A stretch of DNA of 47,412 bases. Source: CBFGWV01 sp965652545 (GTDB lineage: Bacteria; Pseudomonadota; Gammaproteobacteria; Competibacterales; Competibacteraceae). This document shows positions 28,008 through 36,149 of this stretch, one piece after another. The notes under the pieces were generated by a model. That model saw nothing but the letters and a program-made list of their open reading frames with translations, ran no database searches and had not been told where the DNA came from. The translations under genes were made by a program, and so were the position numbers. The stretch covers positions 1-47,412 of the forward strand of contig CBFGWV010000011.1 of NCBI GenBank assembly GCA_965652545.1, given 5' to 3'. Position 1 is the first letter of the stretch; each line of letters begins with the position of its first letter.

Positions 28008-28120
28008 GCCGTCCGGGTCGGGTGGGCCACGACCAGACGCGCTGTGAACACATCCGTGTGCGCTCGACGGCAGCTCCATGCTGCCGACGGTCTGACCATG
28101 GCCCACCCGACCCGGACGGC
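28008..28120 (-). repeat. Palindromic element, family A copy 2 (candidate structured RNA on minus strand)
   Basis: A 113-nt element matching 4073-4186. The arms 28008-28038 and 28090-28120 pair over 31 positions: 28 are Watson-Crick and three are A-C on the plus strand (28030/28098, 28032/28096, 28033/28095), all of which become G-U on the minus strand. The 51-nt core differs from copy 1 at four bases plus one deletion. Its main hairpin is CGGCAGC with GCTGCCG (28069-28075 with 28081-28087). The second helix is CAC with GTG, where copy 1 has TAC with GTA. It lies between the convergent efflux pump and XRE genes, so on the minus strand it is in the 3' flank of the XRE gene. Confidence 0.9.
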
Positions 28121-28163
28121 CTGCTTCTGTGGCTGGTCGAGTTGGGGATAGGTCGAGTGTTGG

Positions 28164-28196
28164 GTAGGATGGGTTGAGCGTCAGCGATACCCATCA
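28164..28196. repeat. Family B repeat, single-arm copy
   Basis: GTAGGATGGGTTGAGCGT followed by CAGCGATACCCATCA is one arm of the palindrome at 7965-8081 with one extra C. ATGGGT and ACCCAT inside it can still form a short hairpin. The opposite arm is absent. It begins 44 bases after the family A element, so two unrelated repeat families share this 321-base gap. The rest of the gap (28197-28277) holds only a weak 6-bp inverted repeat (CTCTCC 28231/GGAGAG 28247). Confidence 0.85.
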
Positions 28197-28277
28197 GGCG
28201 TCGGTCGTCGAAGTCACCAGAGTGTCAGGCCTCTCCACCTTGCTGAGGAGAGCGGTGTTCGCTCCGGGTGCTGCCTC

Positions 28278-28700
28278 CTAGGCGTGTTTGGCTCGGTCTT
28301 TCGTCCGACCTTGTCGCCGCCGTTCCCGGGTCATCGCATTGGCGATGGTGAACAAAGCCGCGCGTTCGTCGGCTGTCAGCACCCGAAAACGGCCGAGAAA
28401 CTCAGCCTCTTCGCGACTGATCGCTGCGGTGGAGATGGGAGTGCCGCCATCGCCGGTCGATGCTGTATCGGGATCGGCCGCCGGTCGTTCGGCGACATCC
28501 CGCCCGTAGACCAACCATTCGACGCTGACGTCCATGAGGGCTGCGATACGGATGATCTCCGCCCCGGGAATGCCGCGCTTACGCCAGTTGTAGACCCGTT
28601 GACTCGTGGTCCCCAACCGCCGTGCGAATTCGGCCCACGACATTTCACGGCTGTGCAACAGCGCGGTCAGTCGAATCAGCAGGTCGTCTTGCGTGCTCAT
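28278..28700 (-). CDS. XRE-family transcriptional regulator
   Basis: A 140-residue DNA-binding protein. Residues about 8-62 form a lambda-repressor-like helix-turn-helix: LLHSREMSWAEFARRLGTTSQRVYNWRKRGIPGAEIIRIAAL-type pattern, with the recognition helix around TTSQRVYNWRKR, then MDVSVEWLVYG. The C-terminal half is a charged, Ala/Thr-rich linker followed by a helical segment (EEAEFLGRFRVLTADERAALFTIANAMTRERRRQ) and a basic tail. There is no peptidase or ligand domain. Its targets are unknown. Autoregulation is plausible because its -10 region carries a small palindrome (GTGTAATCACAC). It is not obviously a prophage remnant: no phage genes are near. Confidence 0.8.
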   Translation of the reverse strand: MSTQDDLLIRLTALLHSREMSWAEFARRLGTTSQRVYNWRKRGIPGAEIIRIAALMDVSVEWLVYGRDVAERPAADPDTASTGDGGTPISTAAISREEAEFLGRFRVLTADERAALFTIANAMTRERRRQGRTKDRAKHA

Positions 28701-28714
28701 ACACGGAGTGTGTG

Positions 28715-28742
28715 ATTACACGTGCAGACCGGCAATGCACAA
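28715..28742 (-). promoter_or_regulatory. Candidate promoter of the XRE regulator
   Basis: On the minus strand TTGTGC (28737-28742), a 16-base spacer and TGTAAT (28715-28720). The -35, spacing and -10 closely parallel the tRNA-Glu promoter of this window. The -10 sits in GTGTAATCACAC, a 4-bp inverted repeat that could be a repressor half-site pair. The transcript leader would be under 10 bases with no Shine-Dalgarno, so translation may be leaderless-like. Confidence 0.45.
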
Positions 28743-28770
28743 TGGGTTTACTCGACCCTCTCGGCGTAGA

Positions 28771-28802
28771 CGCAGCGTATAACGATTGGGGTATACGCTG
28801 CG
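28771..28802. other. 11-bp inverted repeat between maeB and the XRE gene
   Basis: CGCAGCGTATA (28771-28781) is perfectly repeated in inverse at 28792-28802 around a 10-base loop. It is 13 bases past the maeB stop on the minus strand. There is no following T-run, so it is not a standard terminator. It could be an mRNA 3'-end hairpin or an operator. Confidence 0.6.
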
Positions 28803-28814
28803 GCGTTCAATGTC

Positions 28815-31091
28815 TCATCCGCTAGCTGACACTGTCTGTGCCTGCGCGACGGTGAGTGCGCTCATGTTCACCAGACCGCGCACCGTGACCGATTGGGTCA
28901 GTACGTGGACCGGGCGTGAGGCACCTACCAGGATGGGGCCGACGGAGACACCGCCGCCGAGAATCTTCAGCATGTTGTATGCGATATGCGCGGCATCGAC
29001 GTCCGGCATGATGAACAGATTGGCCTGCCCGGTGAGTTTGGATTCGGGCATCACCAATTGACGGATAGTTTCGTCAAGCGCGGCATCGGCGTGCATCTCG
29101 CCGTCGACCTCCAGGTCGGGGGCACGTTGATGCAGCATGCGCACGGCATCCCGCATCTTGCGGCTGCAAGCGGTGTCATGGGTGCCGAAGTTCGAGCGCG
29201 ACACCAAGGCGACCTTCGGACGGATACCGAAACTGTCCACTTGCGCGGCGCACAGCAGGGTCATCTCCACCAGGTCCTCGGCGCTTGGGTCCGGTGTGAT
29301 GTGGGTATCGGCGATGAAGAACGTTCCCGTCGGCAGAATCAACGCCGTGAGCGTGGACAAGTCGTGGATGCCCTCGCGCCGACCGATCACCTCGGTCACG
29401 TCGTCCAGATGCTTGCGGAACGGCCCGACACTGCCGCACAGCATGCAGTCGGCTTCACCGCGGCGGACCATGATGGCCGCCACCACCGTCGTGTCGGTGC
29501 GCAGTACCCGCTTGGCCTCCTCGGGGGAGATGCCCGCGCGCCCCATCAGCCCGTGATACTCCGTCCAATAGCTCTTGTAGCGCTCGTCCTTGAGGATGTT
29601 GACGATCTCCACATCGTGCCCGGGGCGCATGCGCAGGGCGAGCTGTTGGATACGATCCTCGATGACCCGTGGCCGGCCAACCAGTATGGGGTGGGCGATA
29701 CCCTCGTCGATCACCTGCTGGGCGGCTTGCAGAACGCGACGGTCCTCGCCCTCGGCGAAGACCAGGCGTTTGGGATCGCGTTTGGCGCGATCGAAGATCG
29801 GCTTCATCAACAGACCGGATTGGTAGACGAACTGCACCAGGCTCTGGCGATAGGCGTTGAAATCGTCGATCGGACGGGTGGCGACGCCTGAATCCATTGC
29901 CGCCTGGGCCACGGCCGGTGCGATGCGCATGATCAAACGTGGGTCGAAAGGTTTGGGAATCAGGTACTCGGGCCCGAAACACATGGAGTGGCCCCCGTAA
30001 GCCTTGGTCACCCGGTCGGACGGCTCGGCCATGGCCAGATCGGCGATGGCGCGTACGGCGGCCATCTTCATGTCTTCGTTGATGGCCGTTGCGCCGACAT
30101 CCAGTGCGCCACGGAACATGTAGGGGAAACACAGGACATTGTTGACCTGGTTGGGATAATCCGACCGGCCGGTGGCGATGATCGCATCCGGGCGGGCGGC
30201 TTTGGCGACCTCCGGCAGGATCTCCGGCACCGGGTTGGCCAAGGCCATGATGATGGGGCTGGCGGCCATCTGGCGCAGCAACTCGGGCTTGAGCACGTTT
30301 GGTGCCGACAGACCCAGGAAGATGTCCGCACCGGCGATGACATCGGCGAGGGTGCGGCCGTCGGTCTCCTGGGCGAACACCGCCTTCCATTCGTCCATCA
30401 GGCTCTCACGGCCTTTGTAGACCACGCCTTCGATGTCACAGATCCAGATGTTCTCGCGCTTGAGTCCCAGGCTGACCAGCAGGTTGAGGCAGGCCAGGGC
30501 GGCGGCCCCGGCACCGGAGGCGACCAGCTTGACCTCGTCCATCTTCTTGCCCACGACGCGCAGGCCGTTGAGCACTGCGGCCGCGACGATGATGGCCGTA
30601 CCGTGCTGGTCGTCGTGGAACACTGGGATTTTCATCTTCTCGCGCAGGGCGCGTTCGATGATGAAGCACTCCGGTGCCTTGATGTCCTCGAGATTGATGC
30701 CACCGAAGGTGGGCTCCAGGCGGGCGACGGTCTTGATGAACTCATCGGGATCGGGTTCGTCGATCTCGATATCGAAACAGTCCAGATTCGCGAACTTCTT
30801 GAACAGGACTGCCTTGCCTTCCATCACGGGCTTCGAGGCCAAGGGCCCGATGTTGCCCAGGCCGAGCACAGCGGAGCCGTTGGTGATGACGCCGACGAGG
30901 TTGGACCGGGAGGTCATCTCCGAGGCCGTCGCGGGGTCTGCGCTGATGGCCATGCAGGCGGCGGCCACGCCGGGCGAGTACGCGAGCGCCAGGTCGCGTT
31001 GTGTGTCCATGGGTTTGGTGGCGACGATGGCGAGCTTCCCGGGTTTGGGGTAGCGGTGATAGTTCAGTGCGTCGTCGTCGAATTTGGACAT
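28815..31091 (-). CDS. maeB: NADP-dependent malic enzyme with phosphotransacetylase-like domain
   Basis: A 758-residue MaeB-type enzyme converting malate to pyruvate and CO2 with NADP+. The malic-enzyme half (residues 1 to about 430) has YSPGVAAAC, GVITNGSAVLGLGNIG, the metal-site region FDIEIDEPDPDEF...GGINLEDIKAPECF, FHDDQHGTAIIV and the Rossmann motif VASGAGAAALACL. The C-terminal half (about 435-758) resembles phosphate acetyltransferase (RLVFAEGEDRRVLQAAQ...). In known MaeB proteins that domain is regulatory, binding acetyl-CoA, rather than catalytic. The enzyme supplies NADPH and pyruvate. It lies 42 bases after gshA on the same strand, so the two may be cotranscribed; NADPH supply and glutathione synthesis would fit together. 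Confidence 0.95.
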   Translation of the reverse strand: MSKFDDDALNYHRYPKPGKLAIVATKPMDTQRDLALAYSPGVAAACMAISADPATASEMTSRSNLVGVITNGSAVLGLGNIGPLASKPVMEGKAVLFKKFANLDCFDIEIDEPDPDEFIKTVARLEPTFGGINLEDIKAPECFIIERALREKMKIPVFHDDQHGTAIIVAAAVLNGLRVVGKKMDEVKLVASGAGAAALACLNLLVSLGLKRENIWICDIEGVVYKGRESLMDEWKAVFAQETDGRTLADVIAGADIFLGLSAPNVLKPELLRQMAASPIIMALANPVPEILPEVAKAARPDAIIATGRSDYPNQVNNVLCFPYMFRGALDVGATAINEDMKMAAVRAIADLAMAEPSDRVTKAYGGHSMCFGPEYLIPKPFDPRLIMRIAPAVAQAAMDSGVATRPIDDFNAYRQSLVQFVYQSGLLMKPIFDRAKRDPKRLVFAEGEDRRVLQAAQQVIDEGIAHPILVGRPRVIEDRIQQLALRMRPGHDVEIVNILKDERYKSYWTEYHGLMGRAGISPEEAKRVLRTDTTVVAAIMVRRGEADCMLCGSVGPFRKHLDDVTEVIGRREGIHDLSTLTALILPTGTFFIADTHITPDPSAEDLVEMTLLCAAQVDSFGIRPKVALVSRSNFGTHDTACSRKMRDAVRMLHQRAPDLEVDGEMHADAALDETIRQLVMPESKLTGQANLFIMPDVDAAHIAYNMLKILGGGVSVGPILVGASRPVHVLTQSVTVRGLVNMSALTVAQAQTVSASG

Positions 31092-31133
31092 GTGCTCGTT
31101 TGTCTCGTCGTCGAAGGTGAATGGCGGTAGGCG

Positions 31134-32708
31134 TCAGTTATGAAACTGCGCGAAGTAGTCCGCGAGGTACTGGTCAAAAGGTAGTTGAGGTTGCGCTTCC
31201 ATCTCGGCTTGGCGCGCCAGCGAGGCTTCGGTCTGCTCGCTCAGGCCGATATCGTCGGTTTCCTCGCCAGCCAGGAAATGCTGTTGGTGATCGGCCGACA
31301 GCCGGTGTGCAAAGCCGAAGAAGCTCTCGCCGCTGTGGTGCAGGTGCTGGAGTATGCGTGCCGAAGGTGTCGCGGCCGGATTCTTCATCGCCACGCGGGC
31401 ACTCTTGAGCGCATCGCGGTGTGCGCTGCCGCCCTCAGTGCTATCGAGCAGGTCGCATACAGCCTCGAGCCGATCGAGAATGTCCAAGCCCCAAGCCGGT
31501 AAGGTGATCCGCCGGCCGTCGCGGGTCAGTGTAAGCTCCGGTTCGCGGCCGCGCATTGCCACTGTGGTGAGGTTGGTGTCTATGGCCTCGCGCTCGGCCG
31601 GTGACAGTGGCGTGGACGGCTCGAGCGCGCTGTGCAGCACCAGGGCACGCAATAAATGCAGGCTGTCGGCGGTTATGCCCAAGGGTTCGAAGGGGTTCAC
31701 ATCCAGGGAGCGCAGTTCCAGATAGGCGACGCCGCGGCGGCGCAAGGCGGTCAGCGGCGCTTCGTTGTCGTGCAGGATCTGCTTGGGCCGCAGACTGCTG
31801 TAGTACTCGTTCTCGATCTGCAGGATGTTGGCGTTGAGCTGGCGATACTCGCCATCGACCTTGACGCCGAGGGCCTGGTAGCGCGCCAGGGGCGTGGTCA
31901 CCGCGCGGTGCAAGCCGCGGCGATACTCCTCGAGGCTGTTGTAGGACACATCGACCCCGGAGTCGCGTTCCGCGTGGTTGTTGTAGCCGATGTCCGACAG
32001 GCGCAGCGAGGTGCCGTTCTTTACGCCGTAGCTGTGACCGTCTAGCGGATCGAGGCGGCAGTGCGTGCCCTCCAGGAATGTCCGGCAGATGGCGGGCGAG
32101 GCACCGTAGAGGTAAGGCACCAGCCAGCCCACGCGCAGCAGATTGCGCATCATCCCGAAGTAACGTTCGCTGCGGTACGCCGGCTCGCCTTCGCGATGGC
32201 CGTCAAACTCATACAAGGCCTGCCAGCTCTCCGGGCTGAGGGAGATGTTGAAATGCACCCCGGCGATGACCTGCATCATGCGGCCGTAGCGGTGACCCAG
32301 GCCGACCCGGTAGAGATGCTTCATCCGTCCGGCGTTGGAGCTGCCGTAGCGGGCGATGGGGATGCTGGCATCCCCGCTGACCACGCAAGGCATGCTGTTG
32401 GCCCAGAGCATGTCCTCGCCGACCCGACGATAGACGAAGCGATGGACTGCCTCCAGAAACGACAGGGCGTCCTGGATGCGGCGCATCGGCGGTGTGATGA
32501 ACTCCAGCAACGCCTCGGAGTAGTCAGTGGTGATGAACGGATGAGTGAGCGCCGAGCCCAGCGCCCGCGGATGCGGCGTTTGGGCGATGGCGCCGTCGGG
32601 GCCCACCCGCAGGGTCTCCTTCTCCAGTCCGAAGCGGTTGTCCGCCAGTACCGGGGCTAGCCCATGATTGATGAGGCGTGCGAGTCGTTGTTCGAATGCG
32701 TGGAGCAA
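31134..32708 (-). CDS. gshA: Glutamate--cysteine ligase
   Basis: A 524-residue enzyme of the E. coli-type GshA family that joins glutamate and cysteine with ATP in the first step of glutathione synthesis. Diagnostic segments are FGLEKETLRV near residue 27, FITTDYSEALLEFITPP, MPCVVSGDASIPIARYGSSNAGRMKHLYR, the active-site-lining QVIAGVHFNISLS, and YLELRSLDVNPFEPLGI. The start is TTG at 32708: no ATG or GTG is compatible with the conserved N terminus, so expression may be moderated by the weak start codon. Its start faces the SDR gene across 145 bases, where I could not name a firm promoter. Confidence 0.94.
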   Translation of the reverse strand: MLHAFEQRLARLINHGLAPVLADNRFGLEKETLRVGPDGAIAQTPHPRALGSALTHPFITTDYSEALLEFITPPMRRIQDALSFLEAVHRFVYRRVGEDMLWANSMPCVVSGDASIPIARYGSSNAGRMKHLYRVGLGHRYGRMMQVIAGVHFNISLSPESWQALYEFDGHREGEPAYRSERYFGMMRNLLRVGWLVPYLYGASPAICRTFLEGTHCRLDPLDGHSYGVKNGTSLRLSDIGYNNHAERDSGVDVSYNSLEEYRRGLHRAVTTPLARYQALGVKVDGEYRQLNANILQIENEYYSSLRPKQILHDNEAPLTALRRRGVAYLELRSLDVNPFEPLGITADSLHLLRALVLHSALEPSTPLSPAEREAIDTNLTTVAMRGREPELTLTRDGRRITLPAWGLDILDRLEAVCDLLDSTEGGSAHRDALKSARVAMKNPAATPSARILQHLHHSGESFFGFAHRLSADHQQHFLAGEETDDIGLSEQTEASLARQAEMEAQPQLPFDQYLADYFAQFHN

Positions 32709-32853
32709 GTTGGCGACAGCCTTGACGTCTGGAACCTCGGCGGATTCTGCGGCAACTGACCGGTAAAATCACGCCTCTTGCCTGGAGCTCACATCGCAGG
32801 CGAGCTAGCATGGGGCTTTTCCGGTGTCCATACGCCAGCGTCAAGGAGTGTTC

Positions 32854-33618
32854 ATGCGTCTGAAAGACCGCGTCGCCATCGTGACTGGAGCCGCTCAGGG
32901 TATCGGGCTGGCTGTCGCGCAGGCGTTCGCCCGGGAGGGGGCCCGGGTAATGCTCTCCGATGTCAAACGCGATGTCGGTGAGACCGCCGCCGCCGGCATA
33001 CCCGGCAGCCGATTCACCGAGTGCGATGTGGGGGATGCCGCCCAAGCCCGGGCGCTGGTGGCCGCTACCGTCGAGGCGTTCGGTCGGGTGGACATCTGCG
33101 TCAACAATGCCGGCATCCTGCGCAGCGGTGATGTCTTGGAGATCAGCGAGGCGGACTTCGACGCCGTGCTGCGGGTGAACCTCAAGGGGGCGTTTCTGGT
33201 GGGGCAGGCGGCGGCCCGCGAGATGGTCGGCCAGGGCGGCGGGGTCATCATCAATATGTCGTCCGTCAACGGGGTGATGGTGATCCCCGAGATCCTGCCG
33301 TACAACGTGTCCAAGGGTGGGCTGGATCAGTTGACACGGGTCATGGCCGTGGCGCTGGCCGATCGTGGTGTGCGGGTCAATGCCATTGGTCCGGGCAGCA
33401 TTCTGACTGACATGCTAAAAACGACGGTGATGACCAATGACGCGGCGCGGCGGAAGATCCTCTCGCGTACACCGATGGGACGATGCGGCGAGGTCGATGA
33501 GATTGCCAACATCGCGGTCTTTCTCGCGTCGGACGAGTCCAGCTACATTACCGGACAGGTCATCTACGCCGATGGTGGCCGCCTGCCATTGAACTACGTG
33601 GTGCCGGTTGCAGACTGA
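32854..33618 (+). CDS. Short-chain dehydrogenase/reductase
   Basis: A 254-residue classical SDR oxidoreductase. The cofactor motif is TGAAQGIG (about residues 11-18). NNAG (about 88-91), the active-site Ser in INMSS and the catalytic Tyr-Lys in YNVSK follow, then NAIGPGSILTD. The aspartate after the second strand (LSDVKR) suggests NAD(H) rather than NADP(H), by the usual rule. The ATG at 32854 has an AAGGAG Shine-Dalgarno; an in-frame GTG at 32824 is less likely. The substrate is unknown; 3-oxoacyl-ACP reductase-type annotations would be over-specific. It is convergent with the small unknown gene at 33640. Confidence 0.88.
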   Translation: MRLKDRVAIVTGAAQGIGLAVAQAFAREGARVMLSDVKRDVGETAAAGIPGSRFTECDVGDAAQARALVAATVEAFGRVDICVNNAGILRSGDVLEISEADFDAVLRVNLKGAFLVGQAAAREMVGQGGGVIINMSSVNGVMVIPEILPYNVSKGGLDQLTRVMAVALADRGVRVNAIGPGSILTDMLKTTVMTNDAARRKILSRTPMGRCGEVDEIANIAVFLASDESSYITGQVIYADGGRLPLNYVVPVAD

Positions 33619-33639
33619 ACAACCGGCACCGGAGGCCGG

Positions 33640-33903
33640 TCACGCCCCGGTGAGGGTGCCGACCCATTTGCCGCTTTGCAGCGTGAAGTCGCCTTTGACC
33701 ACGACCGGAGGCTCTTCGCGCTTGGCGGCCTTGATCGGCTGGAACGAACTGCCCAGCGAGTGCCCGACGAACGTGATCTGATCGCCGCTGGTGTCGCAGC
33801 TTTGAATCAGGATGCGGACTTTACGGTGCCAGTCGTCCGACTTGATGAACACCACTTCGCGGTCGACCTCGATGTTCAGGTCGTAAGCCAATTCAAAGCT
33901 CAT
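33640..33903 (-). CDS. Conserved-looking small protein of unknown function
   Basis: An 87-residue protein I do not recognise. It starts MSFELAYDLNIEVDREVVFIKSDD-like and contains ITFVGHSLGSSFQPIKAA and a C-terminal KGDFTLQSGKWVGTLTGA. The alternating hydrophobic pattern suggests mostly beta strands. There is no signal peptide, membrane segment or Cys pair (one Cys only). Reasons to believe it is real: codon usage matches its neighbours, it fits neatly between two SDR genes with little overlap, and nothing else explains the stretch. A short leader of 116 bases separates its start from the next SDR start (divergent). Confidence 0.6.
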   Translation of the reverse strand: MSFELAYDLNIEVDREVVFIKSDDWHRKVRILIQSCDTSGDQITFVGHSLGSSFQPIKAAKREEPPVVVKGDFTLQSGKWVGTLTGA

Positions 33904-34019
33904 GTGTCTGTCCTAAGGCGATGTAAACCAATGCGGATCATAGTGGCGCTGCCCGTTACGCACTGATCCAGGAGCGACAACGGCCTGCGCCTGCGTGCCA
34001 ACACACAAGAGGAACGACA

Positions 34020-34799
34020 ATGGATTTGGGAATCACCGGGCGACAGGCGTTGGTCTGCGCCGCCAGCAAAGGTCTCGGTTACGCCTGTGCGGAGGCATTG
34101 GTGCGCGAAGGCGTGGACGTCACCATCGCCGGCCGTACGCCAGGGCCGCTGGAGGAGGCCGTGAGTCGATTGCGCGCCCTGGGCGGCGGCACGGTGCAAG
34201 GCATCGTCGCGGATGTGACCACCGACACCGGACGCGCTGCGCTGCTGGCGGCTTGTCCGGAACCGGACATCCTGGTCAACAACGCCGGCGGACCGCCGCC
34301 GGGGGACTTCCGCGACTGGTCGCGCGAGGACTGGATCAAAGCCTTGGACGCGAACATGCTCACCCCGATCAGCTTGATCAGGGCGACGCTGGACGGCATG
34401 TCGGCCCGCGGGTTCGGCCGCATCGTCAACATCACCTCATCCGCGGTCAAGGCGCCGATCGCCAACCTGGGGCTGTCCAATGGCGCACGCGCCGGGCTGA
34501 CCGGATTCATCGCCGGCCTGGCCCGTCAGGTCGCGGCCGATGGGGTGACCATCAACAACCTGCTGCCGGGGCCGTTCGACACCGACCGCCTGCGTTCGAA
34601 CATCCAATCCGCGGCCGATCAACGCGGCGTCGGCTTTGAAGCCGAGGCCGAACGGCGGCGCAGCACGAACCCCAGCCGGCGTTTCGGCGACCCGGCGGAA
34701 TTCGGTGCAGCCTGCGCGTTCCTGTGCAGCCGGCATGCCGGCTACATCACAGGACAGAATCTGCTGATAGACGGCGGCGCCTTTCCCGGGACACTGTGA
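34020..34799 (+). CDS. SDR-fold protein with substituted catalytic residues
   Basis: A 259-residue SDR-family protein. The fold markers are present: a modified glycine-rich loop ASKGLG (about residues 15-20) in place of TGxxxGxG, NNAGG at about 89-93 and the active-site Ser in NITSSAV. Where classical SDRs have YxxxK it reads SNGAR (in LGLSNGARAGL), so aligned by the following GL..F pattern the Tyr is Ser and the Lys is Arg. The C terminus YITGQNLLIDGGAF is normal. The Arg in GRTPG after strand 2 suggests NADP(H) binding. It may have lost standard oxidoreductase chemistry or use another base. Proteins with this motif are commonly annotated as 3-oxoacyl-ACP reductase, which is doubtful here. 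Confidence 0.85.
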   Translation: MDLGITGRQALVCAASKGLGYACAEALVREGVDVTIAGRTPGPLEEAVSRLRALGGGTVQGIVADVTTDTGRAALLAACPEPDILVNNAGGPPPGDFRDWSREDWIKALDANMLTPISLIRATLDGMSARGFGRIVNITSSAVKAPIANLGLSNGARAGLTGFIAGLARQVAADGVTINNLLPGPFDTDRLRSNIQSAADQRGVGFEAEAERRRSTNPSRRFGDPAEFGAACAFLCSRHAGYITGQNLLIDGGAFPGTL

Positions 34800-34822
34800 G
34801 GTTGCGCCACGCTACGGCGTGA

Positions 34823-35845
34823 TCATGGCAGGGGATAGGGCAGGGGCATGAGGGTCAATCCACGGCCATCCGGTAAGGCCATCGTTCCCGCCTCGGCGGC
34901 GTCGCGACGCGCTGAAACCAGTAGCGCGATACCGCCGTCGGCATTCAGGGCGGCGGTGACCACCTCCCCGACAACCTGATCCCCGGACCGAATATCGGTT
35001 GCCGGGGGCGGGAGGTCGCCGGCATCGGTGCGGACATGGAACATCCGCCGCTTGACGGTCCCCAGATACGCTGTTCGGGCGACGATCTCCTGCCCGACAT
35101 AGCAGCCTTTCTTGAAGTTCACTGCGGTCAGCAGATCCAGGTTCAGCGACTGCGGGATCAGGTGCTCACTGGTGGCGGCGTCTACCCACGGCTGTCCGGC
35201 TGCAATATCGAGCCACTGCCATGCCGCGCTGCCTGCTGGGCGAAACCGCGGCACCAGCTCCGGCCAGACGGCGCAGGCCGTAGCGACAGGTATCCAAGCC
35301 ATGGCGCGCGCCCGGGCGCCTTCCAGGCGCAACAGGTGGCATTGTCCATCGTCGCTGACCGACAGCGCGCGTGCGGGGGCATCCAGCGCCAGGCTCTGAG
35401 CCAATGCACCGATGGCATCGTCTCCGATGGCTCCCACGGCGACGGAATCCGGCGCTGAGGCGAGCTTGGCTTTTGCGCGCAGCACAAACATCGACAGCCG
35501 CTTCTGCATGGCACCGGACAGCCCTGCGCTCAGCCACAAGTGCCAGTGGTCATGACCTGCGGCGAGGATGCCATTGCTCAGCACCCGCCCCTTTGGCGAG
35601 CAATAGGCTGTCCATTGTGCGGTTCCGGGCTCCAATTGCGCGGTGTCGTTGGTGAGCTGGCCTTGCAGAAAGGCCTGGCGCTCCTCCCCGTGGATGTCGA
35701 TGACCGCCAGATGCGGTAGCGGTACGATGGCGTCCGCGTCGGCCACGAGCGCTGCATCGGCTGCGGGTGGGCCGAACTCGATGTGGCTGTCGATCAGCCG
35801 ACCGCCACCATGGTGCTCAAGGCATTCGAGCCATTGCGGGTGCAT
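34823..35845 (-). CDS. ygfZ: YgfZ/GcvT-domain folate-binding protein
   Basis: A 340-residue folate-dependent protein needed for the maintenance or repair of certain iron-sulfur enzymes, including tRNA-modifying MiaB in E. coli. The signature KGCYVGQEIVART is present, with its essential Cys, encoded near 35095-35110. An N-terminal GcvT-like fold region HLAVIDIHGEERQAFLQGQLTND is also clear. The frame is open to 36055, but ATG at 35845 has an AGGAG Shine-Dalgarno and gives the family N terminus, so the upstream part is excluded. It diverges from the sdh locus: 103 bases separate its start from the SdhAF4-like gene. That placement suits a protein serving Fe-S enzymes such as SdhB. Confidence 0.92.
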   Translation of the reverse strand: MHPQWLECLEHHGGGRLIDSHIEFGPPAADAALVADADAIVPLPHLAVIDIHGEERQAFLQGQLTNDTAQLEPGTAQWTAYCSPKGRVLSNGILAAGHDHWHLWLSAGLSGAMQKRLSMFVLRAKAKLASAPDSVAVGAIGDDAIGALAQSLALDAPARALSVSDDGQCHLLRLEGARARAMAWIPVATACAVWPELVPRFRPAGSAAWQWLDIAAGQPWVDAATSEHLIPQSLNLDLLTAVNFKKGCYVGQEIVARTAYLGTVKRRMFHVRTDAGDLPPPATDIRSGDQVVGEVVTAALNADGGIALLVSARRDAAEAGTMALPDGRGLTLMPLPYPLP

Positions 35846-35948
35846 AGTCGCTCCTGCGGGGTTAGAGTGTCGGACGCTCATCTTATAAGGTTCGCAAGCC
35901 GCGCACCGTGCGTTGCGGACCTGACCACTGCCATCGTCGGTTGCCATC

Positions 35949-36101
35949 ATGAACGAAGTCCAGCAGCACAACCCCGAATCCCCAACTGAGCAGCCGACAG
36001 ATCCGGCACCGCAACCGAAGACGGAAATCGGCGGCCGCAAGGGTCCTGAGCCCACACGCTACGGTGACTGGGAGAAGAACGGGCGCTGCATCGACTTCTG
36101 A
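35949..36101 (+). CDS. Succinate dehydrogenase assembly factor 4-like protein (DUF1674)
   Basis: A 50-residue ORF whose second half carries the DUF1674/SDHAF4 signature: GGRKGPEPTRYGDWEKNGRCIDF at the very C terminus, where the family motif also lies. The N-terminal half is a disordered Gln/Pro/Glu-rich stretch, as in other bacterial members. In mitochondria SDHAF4 binds FAD-loaded SdhA and helps assemble it with SdhB. Position supports the call: it is immediately upstream of sdhC on the same strand, with 126 bases between. ATG at 35949 lacks a strong Shine-Dalgarno. E. coli does not have this gene; it accompanies the alphaproteobacterial-type complex. Confidence 0.88.
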   Translation: MNEVQQHNPESPTEQPTDPAPQPKTEIGGRKGPEPTRYGDWEKNGRCIDF

Positions 36102-36149
36102 CGCATCGGCATCAACTCGCGTCGCGCAGGCGCAAGTTGCGCCGCAGCA

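Noticed and set aside
34823..36055. Longer ygfZ start at 36055
   Set aside because: The extra 70 residues overlap the SdhAF4-like gene in antisense and lack family resemblance; ATG 35845 has an AGGAG site and the conserved N terminus.
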